DNA of 64,000 nucleotides from Aquibacillus koreensis (GTDB taxonomy: Bacteria; Bacillota; Bacilli; Bacillales; Amphibacillaceae), in NCBI RefSeq assembly GCF_025154055.1, contig NZ_JAOALK010000012.1, forward strand, positions 1 to 64,000. The letters run 5' to 3'. Below are positions 34,980-43,319 of this stretch, one piece after another. How positions within the stretch are numbered: position 1 is the stretch's first letter; each line of letters begins with the position of its first letter. The notes below the pieces were generated by a model. That model was given only the letters and a program-made list of their open reading frames with translations. It did no database searches and was not told the DNA's origin. The translations under genes were made by a program, and so were the position numbers.

Positions 34980-36712
34980 CCCGCCATACCTCCTTGCTGT
35001 TCTTTTAACATCGTCAAATAATCCTCTGTATTTTCCATTAACTCTTCATGCGTACCTTTTCCAATTAACGTCCCTTTTTCAAGATACAAAATACAGTCTG
35101 CTTGTTTGATGGTATGTAAGCGGTGAGCGACTGTAATGATTGTCGCGTTTTGGGCCAGCTCTTGGATTGATTGTTGCAAAATGCTCTCTGTATAAAGGTC
35201 CAATCCGACGGTAGGCTCATCAAACAAGATAATCGAAGGCCGTTTTAAAAAGGCACGGGCAAGTGCAATCCGCTGTTTTTCCCCACCAGATAAACCTCTG
35301 CCCCCTTCCCCAATCACCGTATTGGCGCCATCTTCTAATTGATCGATCAGCTCTGTGAGCCCTGCTTTTTCTATGGCATAGTTCAGCGCTTCTTCGGAGA
35401 TATTTTTCCCAGGGCAAGCAATCAGGATATTATCTTTAATGGTGCCCGAAAAAATGTAAGGGTCCTGCGATATATAAATGAGCTTGTCGAACCATTCTCC
35501 TTCATCATAGGTAAAAAGCGACTGCTTATTAATCAAGACTTCTCCGGTTGAAGGCGCATACATCCCAGCAATTAAGTGCAGTAAGCTTGTTTTGCCAGAA
35601 CCACTTGCCCCAACAATAGCAATTTGGCTATAAGGTTCGAATGTTGCTTGGATCCCCTGTAAAGAAAAATGATCCTCCCCATACGTAAAGGAAAGATTGT
35701 TCAGCCCGATACTTGGAGGTCCAGCTATTTGTGACAACCGTTCGTTCCCCCAAGTAATGGTCTGATCAGATTCTGCTAGCTCTTCTACAATTTTTTTGGC
35801 AGCAGCAATACTTCCTTTACCTGCATGGAAGGCACTGCCGACATCCTTTAACGTTTTATAAAATTCAGGAGCAATTGCCAGGACAAAAAATGCTGCAAAA
35901 AAAGAGATGTTTTGATAAACGACAAGACGAAGTCCAACCTCCAACGCAATTAACGCGATCCCAAGCATCGAAATGAGCTCAAGTACGAGCGATGAAAGGA
36001 AGGCGAATTTAAGTACATCCATGGTTGCTGTACGATAATCCACGCTACTCTGTTTTATGGCTGCCGCTTCTTCCCTCCCTTTTCCGAAAAGCTTCAATGT
36101 GATTAACCCTTGCAAGCTATCCAAAAATTTCCCTGCAAGGGCAGTGAGGTTGTCCAATTGTTGGAGTGCCTTTTTCTCCGTTTTTTTCCCAATGATAATC
36201 ATAAAAATGGGAATGAGAGGAGCCGTTACAAGCATAATCAGCCCTGAAAGCCAGTTTTGCCAAAACACTGCTGCTAACAAAATGAGTGCTGCAATGGAAG
36301 ATAAGATCCGTTGTGGATAATATTTACTAAAGTATGGATCGATTTCATCCACCACATCTGTAACCAGCGTGACGCGTTTACCTGATTGCCCTTTGATAGA
36401 CGTTTGAATCGGGTTATGGCTGTAATGCGTAAGCAATGATTCTCGAAACTGTTTTTTTGCTTTCGATGCCATTCCAATACCGATTTTTCCATGGATATAG
36501 GAAAAAATCCCCCTTACTATAAACACAACTAGAAGCGCTGCTAATTGCGAAATAACATCTGAAAACGGCTTCTCTTCTAAAAAAATGAGCATGACGATCG
36601 ACACAATCAATAAAGCTTGTGTTACCGTCATCGCCCCAATCACAAACGCAGTAAACGAAAGAGAATAAGTGTCCTTTTTCTGTTTTTTGGCAATATCTTT
36701 TAGTTGCTTCAC
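34976..36712 (-). CDS. cydD: Thiol reductant ABC exporter subunit CydD
   Basis: 578 residues. The membrane part has the CydD-typical segment APLIPIFMIIIGKKTEKKAL near 165, and the ATPase has GASGSGKTS near 375, LSGGEKQRIALARA and IILFDEPTVGLD. It follows cydB by 15 nt and overlaps cydC, as in other cyd operons. Works with CydC to provide the periplasm-side redox conditions for bd oxidase heme insertion. Confidence 0.9.
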   Translation of the reverse strand: MKQLKDIAKKQKKDTYSLSFTAFVIGAMTVTQALLIVSIVMLIFLEEKPFSDVISQLAALLVVFIVRGIFSYIHGKIGIGMASKAKKQFRESLLTHYSHNPIQTSIKGQSGKRVTLVTDVVDEIDPYFSKYYPQRILSSIAALILLAAVFWQNWLSGLIMLVTAPLIPIFMIIIGKKTEKKALQQLDNLTALAGKFLDSLQGLITLKLFGKGREEAAAIKQSSVDYRTATMDVLKFAFLSSLVLELISMLGIALIALEVGLRLVVYQNISFFAAFFVLAIAPEFYKTLKDVGSAFHAGKGSIAAAKKIVEELAESDQTITWGNERLSQIAGPPSIGLNNLSFTYGEDHFSLQGIQATFEPYSQIAIVGASGSGKTSLLHLIAGMYAPSTGEVLINKQSLFTYDEGEWFDKLIYISQDPYIFSGTIKDNILIACPGKNISEEALNYAIEKAGLTELIDQLEDGANTVIGEGGRGLSGGEKQRIALARAFLKRPSIILFDEPTVGLDLYTESILQQSIQELAQNATIITVAHRLHTIKQADCILYLEKGTLIGKGTHEELMENTEDYLTMLKEQQGGMAG

Positions 36713-36727
36713 TTTATGTCCTCCTAG

Positions 36728-37768
36728 TTACCGTACATCATCCACTTCTTCATTTGTAAGATACCGCTTATCTTTAAGGAACAGACGCCAAAACCAGTAG
36801 AATAGTGGCACGATAATGGCCATACCGATTCCATATCCCCACAGGAGTGAATAAAACATTTGATTATTTGTAAGCGCATCATATAGGGTTAGTTTTGGAT
36901 AGACAATGTAAGGCATATGGCTCCAACCATATGCAAAGCTTGCTAAGCCTATTTGAATCATCATAAATACGACAGCAACCCGAGGCTGCCCGACTCGCCC
37001 TTTCCTCGAAGGCCACCATAGTGCACTATATCCAACCGAAAAAACAATAACGCTTAATGCAAATAGATGCCATTGACTTGCCATATTTTCAACCATCCAC
37101 ATCGCTTCTGGAATAAGTGTCATCGTTGCAGCAACAGCCATACCAATCATGATCGGACCTAAGATGATCGCATTTTTTCTATACACCTTATACGTTTCCA
37201 TTGATTTCGCTTCTCTCGCATAATCGCTTAGGAATAGCGAGGATAGAAACAATTCAGCAGCTAAACCAAAGCCGATGTGTGCATACAGTGTTGGGCTAGT
37301 GAGCAGCCTGTCATACAGAATATAATGACGGTCACCAACCACTTCGACAAACCCTCCAATAATGATTGGAAGGATACTTAGCATGAGCGCTGGAATTAAT
37401 AGACCGGTAATGCCAGAGATGTATGTAAATGCTTTGGTGTATTTTTGTACCGAATAGGAATACACCATAAAAGCGCTCCTTATAATCAGTAAAATAAGCA
37501 CAAAGCTTACTGGAACAATCATGATCGAACCTAACGTAAAGGCAGCGTGCGGAAAAAATCCGACTAAAGCTACCACAAACAAAACTAAGAAAACATTCGT
37601 TACTTTCCAGGAAGGCGTTAAGTACAAGTTAGCTATGCTTGCTGCTGTTGTATCTTTTCGTCCAAAATAAAACATCGACCAAAAGCCGGCGCCAAAATCG
37701 ATCGCTCCCCCTAATGCATAGAAAAACAAAAACAACCAGATGATGATAATCGCAACATAAGCTTCCAT
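36728..37768 (-). CDS. cydB: Cytochrome bd ubiquinol/menaquinol oxidase subunit II
   Basis: 346 residues with about 8-9 membrane segments and the CydB opening AYVAIIIIWLFLFFYALGGA with IDFGAGFW. The ATG at 37768 has AAGGAGGG upstream and a longer frame to 37816 overlaps cydA and is rejected. It is the second subunit of the quinol oxidase and follows cydA by 16 nt. Confidence 0.92.
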   Translation of the reverse strand: MEAYVAIIIIWLFLFFYALGGAIDFGAGFWSMFYFGRKDTTAASIANLYLTPSWKVTNVFLVLFVVALVGFFPHAAFTLGSIMIVPVSFVLILLIIRSAFMVYSYSVQKYTKAFTYISGITGLLIPALMLSILPIIIGGFVEVVGDRHYILYDRLLTSPTLYAHIGFGLAAELFLSSLFLSDYAREAKSMETYKVYRKNAIILGPIMIGMAVAATMTLIPEAMWMVENMASQWHLFALSVIVFSVGYSALWWPSRKGRVGQPRVAVVFMMIQIGLASFAYGWSHMPYIVYPKLTLYDALTNNQMFYSLLWGYGIGMAIIVPLFYWFWRLFLKDKRYLTNEEVDDVR

Positions 37769-37784
37769 TATATTTTCCCTCCTT

Positions 37785-39122
37785 CTAAACCGATGGGCTT
37801 TGACTGTTAAATTCATTTATAAGTGGATTGCGGCGGAAATAGAAACGCATTACTAGTGCTGTTATGACTAATAAGAAAACATACAGCGTAAGAAAGATGA
37901 CAAAGAATGTGCCGAGGTTTGCAGATTTCGTTGCCGCTTCTGCAGTCCGTTGTATGCCATAAATTGTCCAAGGTTGTCTTCCAATGCAGGCAAAAATCCA
38001 GCCCGTTTCAATACCAAGCATGGCAAGCGGTCCGCTTCCTATTATAGGAATGAGCAGCCAATTCGGATATTCTCGTTTCTTAAAAATAAACCGATAAGCT
38101 AACGCGCCAAATGATAGCCCAATAAGTAAAGTCCCAATGCCTACCATGATGTTAAATAATGTATGAACAAATAGCGGTGGCCACTCGTCCCGCGGAAATT
38201 CATTTAGTCCAACCACGACCCCGTCAAGAGAGCCGGTTGCCAGATAGCTGAGCATTCCTGGTAGCTCAATACCGCCGACAACCCGATTCGCTTCTGGGTC
38301 AGGTGTACCAAAAATCGCTAGTGGAGCATTGGACTGTGTTTCGAATAGGCCTTCAGCTGCTGCTAGCTTAACGGGTACGTTATTATGTAATCCTACAGCA
38401 GATGCATGACCATTTGTTGCAGTCCAAATCGATGTAATGGCACCAAAAACAAGTGCAACCATGAGCCCTTTTCTATGATATGTTTTTTCACTTGCTTTCA
38501 AATTAGGTTTTAATAATTGATAAGCTGCAACGGAAGCAACGACAAACGCAGTTGCCATATAGGCGCTACTTGCCACGTGCACAGCTGTATAGCCAAAGGC
38601 TGGATTTAAGACCGCTTCCCACGGACGAACATCTGTAATTTCTCCATTCACAACATTAAATCCAGTTGGTGTATTCATCCATGATTGTACGTTCGTAATT
38701 AATACAGCAGATGCAGTAGCCCCAAGTGCGACGAAAAAGACACTGATGATCCGCATCGTAGAACTTAATCGACTAGCAGCATACACATAAATCGAAAGGA
38801 ATAAAGCCTCTATAAAGAATGCGAATATTTCTAACGTAAAAGGTAAAGCAATGACTTGTCCTACGACCTCAATAAACCCTGGCCATAATAATGCAAGCAT
38901 GACAGCTACAATCGTGCCGGATGGAATTGCCACTCCAAGTAAAATAGCGACAGCTTTGGTCCATCTCTTTGCAAGGATTCCATAATCATCGTCTTTTCGA
39001 ACAACTCTCAATATTTCAGCAATGAGAATCATTAGCGTAAGCCCAACCCCTAATGTCGCAAAAATAATATGAAAAATCAGGGAAGACCCAAACAGCATTC
39101 TAGCAAGCAAAACATTATCCAT
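37785..39122 (-). CDS. cydA: Cytochrome bd oxidase subunit I
   Basis: About 445 residues with nine membrane segments. Heme-ligand His in SSLIFHIIFATLGVG near 20 and TAVHVASSAYMAT near 180, the quinol-loop Lys/Glu pair in KLAAAEGLFETQ near 250, and GRQPW near 385. The Q-loop is short, as in Gram-positive bd oxidases. Start is the second of two tandem ATGs, six bases after GGGAG. Oxygen-limited expression is usual. I found no clear Rex box in 39126-39540. Confidence 0.93.
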   Translation of the reverse strand: MDNVLLARMLFGSSLIFHIIFATLGVGLTLMILIAEILRVVRKDDDYGILAKRWTKAVAILLGVAIPSGTIVAVMLALLWPGFIEVVGQVIALPFTLEIFAFFIEALFLSIYVYAASRLSSTMRIISVFFVALGATASAVLITNVQSWMNTPTGFNVVNGEITDVRPWEAVLNPAFGYTAVHVASSAYMATAFVVASVAAYQLLKPNLKASEKTYHRKGLMVALVFGAITSIWTATNGHASAVGLHNNVPVKLAAAEGLFETQSNAPLAIFGTPDPEANRVVGGIELPGMLSYLATGSLDGVVVGLNEFPRDEWPPLFVHTLFNIMVGIGTLLIGLSFGALAYRFIFKKREYPNWLLIPIIGSGPLAMLGIETGWIFACIGRQPWTIYGIQRTAEAATKSANLGTFFVIFLTLYVFLLVITALVMRFYFRRNPLINEFNSQSPSV

Positions 39123-39206
39123 CATACTCTCCCTTTCAAACATAATTTACATGGTTATTCTTGATCAAGATGGATATTTTATACACCCAACTTTCGAATC
39201 AAAAAC

Positions 39207-39275
39207 GTGAACATGGGGACGGTTCTCCTGCGTACTTTTTCTATTTGGATACACAAGAACCGTCCCCATGTTTCC
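39207..39275. repeat. Family A repeat, paired inverted copy (A12)
   Basis: GTGAACATGGGGACGGTTCT, CCTGCGTAC, then ATACACAAGAACCGTCCCC and ATGTTTCC. It sits about 85 nt upstream of cydA. Confidence 0.85.
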
Positions 39276-39288
39276 AATTACATAAAGA

Positions 39289-39317
39289 ATGCCGAGTGGC
39301 GGGGCCACTCGGCATTG
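39289..39317. repeat. GC-rich perfect hairpin
   Basis: AATGCCGAGTGGC and GCCACTCGGCATT with a 3-nt loop. No T run on the plus strand. The core CGAGTGG...CCACTC is also found in the structured stretch at 24640-24659. Located between A12 and A13 upstream of cydA. Confidence 0.6.
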
Positions 39318-39375
39318 TAACTATACATCGCTTAAAAAAGCGTTTGTCCGAATTCATAATGTTTAAACAAAAAGT

Positions 39376-39407
39376 GGAAACATAGGGACGGTTCTTCTGT
39401 TTCCATT
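39376..39407. repeat. Family A repeat, single unit (A13)
   Basis: GGAAACATAGGGACGGTTCT and TCTGTTTCC. Confidence 0.8.
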
Positions 39408-39541
39408 AGGGAAGTCTATCATCATTCTCATCTATGGTTCACAATTAGCTAGATTGGTTAGATATTGTGCTGCACGAGAGCGTTGATGGTTACCTTTTAC
39501 TAAACTAGCTAAAAGAAGTCACCCGTTATTTCAACAAAAAT

Positions 39542-40387
39542 TCAGTATTTTCCTAATCCCATATGTTGATATCTTCCCCTGGCGATTTGGTAAACGCCGT
39601 ATAAAAATAATCCTATTGCAGCTATTGCAAGTATTATTTGTCCATAAGGCTCTTGAGACAATTCAGATAAAACACCATCTAGCCCTTTTGCTTGATCAGA
39701 ATCTGAAGTCCATGCGGTTTTAATAAAGAAAAAACCAATCATCCCAAACACAGCTCCTCTTGAAACTAGACCTAATCTCCCAGCATTTTTAGCGATTTTA
39801 TACTCATGAGCACTCATATCTTCTGTATGAAAACGTTTCATGAACTTTGTCGTAATTCCTTTGCAAAGCTCCAATATACCGTAGACGATGATAGCTATTC
39901 CTAATCCAGCTATGAGCCATTGCCCAAAAGGTTGTGATAATAATTTGGCACTCCATGTTTTTTCCGTATTTCCACTACTACTTCCAGCATGTAATGCAAT
40001 GCTAAAAGCACTATAAATAAGTCCACCATAAATAATGGCAATTACCAAACTTGCTCCTCTTGAAAAAAGTTCTTTCCATCCCTTCCCTTTATTCTGGGGT
40101 GCTTTGATAACTTTAATGAATAACCACATTTCATATAATAATAATCCAATCGCAATTAACCAAAGTAAAATCTCTCCAAAAGGCATTCCAGCCAAAGACC
40201 GAAACATACCTTGCGTACCTGACGCGTTACCCCCAACGCCGACCGCTGCCATAAACGTTAATATACCAACCATCACAAACACCAAACCCCTTGCCATATA
40301 TCCAATTCTTGCAAGACGCCTAATCCATGGCTTTAATTCCTCTTTAGCTTCTTGGGTAGATGCGTTGGTTGAATTAGTAATCCCCAT
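39542..40387 (-). CDS. DUF1206 membrane protein
   Basis: 281 residues with three repeated modules, each of two membrane helices and the pattern RIGYMARGLVFVMVGI / RGASLVIAIIYGGLIY / RLGLVSRGAVFGMIGF followed by PFG or PYG and a second helix. This is the DUF1206 repeat. The ATG at 40387 has GAAGGATG upstream and earlier starts lack a ribosome site. Function unknown. Confidence 0.85.
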   Translation of the reverse strand: MGITNSTNASTQEAKEELKPWIRRLARIGYMARGLVFVMVGILTFMAAVGVGGNASGTQGMFRSLAGMPFGEILLWLIAIGLLLYEMWLFIKVIKAPQNKGKGWKELFSRGASLVIAIIYGGLIYSAFSIALHAGSSSGNTEKTWSAKLLSQPFGQWLIAGLGIAIIVYGILELCKGITTKFMKRFHTEDMSAHEYKIAKNAGRLGLVSRGAVFGMIGFFFIKTAWTSDSDQAKGLDGVLSELSQEPYGQIILAIAAIGLFLYGVYQIARGRYQHMGLGKY

Positions 40388-40860
40388 TTGCATCCTTCTT
40401 TCTAAAATATTTGTAGTTTCACCTTGTATTCCCTGCAATATAAAAAAGAAACCTGGATAGTCTTAAGATTTAATTAACAATTCCCAGTATATAAAAACAA
40501 CAGCCCCCAAAGAGGAAATAAATTAGTTGCCATCTACTGCAACTCCTGAAACCACCATTATATATGGATTACTAATTGACGTTCTTGAAAAACATTACAA
40601 GTCAAAAAGCTTGAACCATTTAGTTGTAAAGGTCCAAGTATAACGTTGTAATTGCAAAGATTCCTGACACCACCATGCAGCTTGTTGAGTAACTCTCAGA
40701 CTTAAGCGTGTGTTGTAAACACCTCTTTAGTTATTATCTAATGTCTGGGAAGCCTTAGCTGGGATTCTTAATCTTTTTCAGAAAGATCATTATATTCGCC
40801 AACAGCAAAAAGCAAAAATGAAAATAGTATATAGTAACTTCTTTAAGTGGAGGTGAAAAA

Positions 40861-40953
40861 ATGAGCTATAGTGGAGGATACGGCAACAACTTTGCATTAA
40901 TTGTTGTATTGTTTATCCTGTTAATTATTGTTGGCGCTTCCTTTTATAGTTAA
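40861..40953 (+). CDS. YjcZ-family small sporulation protein
   Basis: 30 residues with GTGGAGGTG before the ATG. MSYSGGYGNNFALIVVLFIL, then LIIVGASFYS. Nearly identical in its helix to the peptide at 5833-5928, and the DNA over the helix is also alike, so the two are paralogues. Spore-membrane role inferred from the family. Confidence 0.9.
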   Translation: MSYSGGYGNNFALIVVLFILLIIVGASFYS

Positions 40954-41017
40954 AAAAGGAAAGGTGTCCAAATTGTTGCACCCATTCTGCACCCATTAAT
41001 CCACCAGGAAGAAAACA

Positions 41018-41077
41018 GCGCCTAGTCATCCCTCGTAAATTGTCGAAATCGACATATCATAGGTGATGACTAGGCAC
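41018..41077. repeat. Family B repeat (B5)
   Basis: AGCGCCTAGTCATCCCTCGT and GGTGATGACTAGGCAC, with TGTCGAAATCGACA inside. Confidence 0.7.
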
Positions 41078-41094
41078 TAACATCTTAATATAGG

Positions 41095-41148
41095 TTGTCT
41101 TTCTTGCATGGGTATAGCATTGGTTCGTCTGTCGACAGGGCTTGGAAC
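41095..41148. repeat. Degenerate family C repeat (C3)
   Basis: GTCTTTCTTGCATGG, then TCGTCTGTCGACAGGGCTTG. It keeps the GTC(TT)TCGACAGGG core but not the GACCCC end. Confidence 0.45.
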
Positions 41149-41180
41149 TTATATGTCCTATGTCTAACCTATAACCACCT

Positions 41181-42002
41181 CTATTTATTATTGGTAATTC
41201 GAATGTAACTCATCTGGCTTTTGTTTAAAAATCGTATTGGAGCAATACTTGTACCAAGACCACTATCGATATACAGCGTTTGCTCTGGACCAATGGTAAA
41301 CGTTCCCTTATCCAACTCCGGGAAAAATCCTTGATCTGGTGCTACAATGGCACCAATAAACGGGACCCTTACTTGCCCACCATGCGTATGCCCGCTTAAG
41401 ATTAAATCAGCTGGAATAGCTTCATATTTACTAACAATGCCTGGTGAATGCGACAACAAAATCGTGTAAATCTCCTGATCTATGCCATCAAACGCTTCTT
41501 CTATGTTTTCATGATCCGTCGAGCTATCATCTACACCCACTATATTAACCATCATCCCATTTACTTCTATTTGCGTATTTGTGTTGTTTAATAGACTTAC
41601 ATTTCGTTCTCGTAGACCATTAAAAAAATTCTCCGTGTCTTCATTATCCCACTCATGATTCCCAGACACGAAATAAATCCTCTCGTTAATAACTGTTAAC
41701 TTCTCAATAAGATCATACATATTTTCAAAGCTCTCTGTACCTCGATCAATAAGATCGCCCGTAATAACAATCACATCCGCATTTAACTTTTTCACTGTAT
41801 CAATGAGATTATCATTCTGATCGCCAAAAACATGATTATGTAAGTCACTTATTTGGACCAAGGTTATTTCCGTACTTTCAGGCATTTTATTTGATTCTAA
41901 TTGAACCGTATTTACCTTAAAATCATTTGTGTCTAAGTAGATTTTAATAGAGAGTGCAACAATAACTAGAATCAAGATAATCCACATGAATCTCTTTTTC
42001 AT
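41181..42002 (-). CDS. Metallophosphoesterase (YkuE-like)
   Basis: 273 residues with an N-terminal membrane anchor (MWIILILVIVALSIKIYL) and all calcineurin-type metal motifs: QISDLHNHVFG, ITGDLIDRG, VSGNHEWDN, LLSHSPG and LSGHTHGGQ. The ATG at 42002 has AGGTGG upstream and a longer frame is rejected. An exported phosphoesterase; lipid-headgroup or UDP-sugar substrates are known for relatives, but this is not resolvable here. Confidence 0.88.
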   Translation of the reverse strand: MKKRFMWIILILVIVALSIKIYLDTNDFKVNTVQLESNKMPESTEITLVQISDLHNHVFGDQNDNLIDTVKKLNADVIVITGDLIDRGTESFENMYDLIEKLTVINERIYFVSGNHEWDNEDTENFFNGLRERNVSLLNNTNTQIEVNGMMVNIVGVDDSSTDHENIEEAFDGIDQEIYTILLSHSPGIVSKYEAIPADLILSGHTHGGQVRVPFIGAIVAPDQGFFPELDKGTFTIGPEQTLYIDSGLGTSIAPIRFLNKSQMSYIRITNNK

Positions 42003-42164
42003 AGCGTACCACCTAACATAGGGAATAATTTCAATTAAATTAACCAAAACCTCATACATACGACCGAGAAACAATAAATTTAAATTTTATAGTAAAAGAT
42101 CACTTATATGATTGACGTTTCTTTATTTACTATAGTTTCATGTGTGTTACAAAAAAATTAAAAA

Positions 42165-42227
42165 TAGTATCTGTGACGACCCGTAGTAGATTATATTCAA
42201 AAAAATACTAATCCTTATAGGCACTAG
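42165..42227. repeat. Degenerate family B repeat (B6)
   Basis: AGTATCTGTGACGACCCGTAG with a right end ATAGGCACTAG. Eroded at both ends. Confidence 0.4.
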
Positions 42228-42230
42228 CAA

Positions 42231-42299
42231 TTTAATGTAGACTGTCTTCCATGCATGGAAAAAGTTATGGTTTGTCTTTCGACAGGGTCTGACCCCGAC
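42231..42299. repeat. Family C repeat (C4)
   Basis: GACTGTCTTCCATGCATGG, then GGTTTGTCTTTCGACAGGGT with CTGACCCC. The left hairpin arm is missing. Confidence 0.75.
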
Positions 42300-42321
42300 A
42301 CAACAATAATGTAAAGCTTAC

Positions 42322-42350
42322 TTGACATTACACAAAATGTAAAGTACACT
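42322..42350 (+). promoter_or_regulatory. Sigma-A promoter of the XRE operon
   Basis: TTGACA (perfect -35), 17 bases, then TACACT as -10. The -10 lies inside the first GTAAAG operator palindrome. Confidence 0.7.
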
Positions 42351-42380
42351 TTACTCACAAAGATGTAAAGCTACCTTTAC
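42339..42380. promoter_or_regulatory. Tandem operators for the XRE regulator
   Basis: Two 16-bp palindromes with identical arms, GTAAAG-taca-CTTTAC at 42339-42354 and GTAAAG-ctac-CTTTAC at 42365-42380, centred 26 bp apart. A third half-site GTAAAG occurs at 42311. They overlap the promoter, which fits autorepression by the HTH protein encoded next. Confidence 0.75.
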
Positions 42381-42405
42381 AAAATTAGTCGGAGGTGAAG
42401 AAACG

Positions 42406-42612
42406 GTGAAAAACCGGATCAAAGATTTGCGTAAAAGCAAGAAGATGACGCAAGAAGAGCTAGCAATAAAGGTAGGCGTTTCAAGACAATCAATTATTGC
42501 CATCGAATCTGGAAAATACAATCCATCACTCGAACTGGCATACAACATTTCAAAGGCATTCGATAGCATCATCGAAGACGTTTTTATATTAGAAGAAAGG
42601 GGAGAGGAATAA
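42406..42612 (+). CDS. XRE-family HTH regulator (YozG-type)
   Basis: 68 residues from a GTG with GGAGGTGA upstream. The whole protein is one [23 protein letters not shown], then [20 protein letters not shown]. This small type (Cro/CI-like, no second domain) often controls an adjacent membrane protein gene, and here one follows with overlapping stop/start. The tandem palindromes upstream are its likely target. Confidence 0.9.
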   Translation: MKNRIKDLRKSKKMTQEELAIKVGVSRQSIIAIESGKYNPSLELAYNISKAFDSIIEDVFILEERGEE

Positions 42613-43094
42613 TGAGTGAACAAATACTTGGGATGATAGGATTATATGGAGGAGCAGCATTTGGTATATTAGGTTGGTGGTTCGGCCGTCGAATGGCCAA
42701 AAAACAACGCGGTTTAGATGAACTACATGACCATATTTGGCAAAAGGCTCGATCGATTTCTTGGTACTTCACCCTTGGTTCCACCTATGTTTTATTTTCT
42801 TTAATTTTATTCGGAATTGAGATAAAAGCCGGGATGCTTCTAGGAATCATTATGCTTGTTCATATGGCAAGTTGGGGTATTATAGGTGTCATTTTATCGA
42901 TCAATATGAATATGACAGAGCCTTTAAAACCCTCTAGAGTTAAATTTGGCATTTCTATTGTGGCAGTGTCACTTATAATTTTTGCAATCTTATCTATTAC
43001 TACAGGCAACTGGTGGTTTTTGATTGCTAGCATTCCACCAAGCACCCTCGGACTAATAAGTGCTTTAACTCCTGATAAAAGCGTTACAGATTAA
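42612..43094 (+). CDS. Four-helix membrane protein paired with the XRE regulator
   Basis: 160 residues; its ATG overlaps the XRE stop. GLYGGAAFGILGWWFGRRMA at the start, then helices near 50-70, 75-100 and 115-150. Such XRE-membrane-protein pairs are frequent in Bacillales and have mostly unknown function. Confidence 0.75.
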   Translation: MSEQILGMIGLYGGAAFGILGWWFGRRMAKKQRGLDELHDHIWQKARSISWYFTLGSTYVLFSLILFGIEIKAGMLLGIIMLVHMASWGIIGVILSINMNMTEPLKPSRVKFGISIVAVSLIIFAILSITTGNWWFLIASIPPSTLGLISALTPDKSVTD

Positions 43095-43166
43095 GAATGG
43101 ATATCCTGTGTAAAATAAAACACGAAGTTTGCGAAACAAGAATGCACATAGAACTGTCTTAAAAGT

Positions 43167-43270
43167 AGTGCCAGTCAATTTGGAAAATTACAAATGGAGG
43201 ACAATGTACATTACTTATGTACATTGTCCTCCATTTGTGGAATTTGTCTTTCGACAGGGTCTGACCCCTA
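43167..43270. repeat. Family C repeat with full hairpin, preceded by a family B start (C5)
   Basis: AGTGCCAGTC (43169) begins like family B. Then ACAAATGGAGGACAATGTAC and its 22-bp perfect inverted partner (43190-43211 and 43217-43238), followed by TTTGTCTTTCGACAGGGTCT and GACCCC. It lies just upstream of the kinase fragment at 43320. Confidence 0.85.
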
Positions 43271-43319
43271 TGTCACAAATTATGATATACTTTGAAATAA
43301 GCAGGTAAAATTAATATTA

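Noticed and set aside
39161-39385. 74-residue frame on the plus strand
   Set aside because: It is made entirely of repeats A12 and the GC-rich hairpin.
39126-39540. Rex box upstream of cydA
   Set aside because: Only a partial half-site (GGTTCACAA near 39435) is seen, far from the start and not palindromic.
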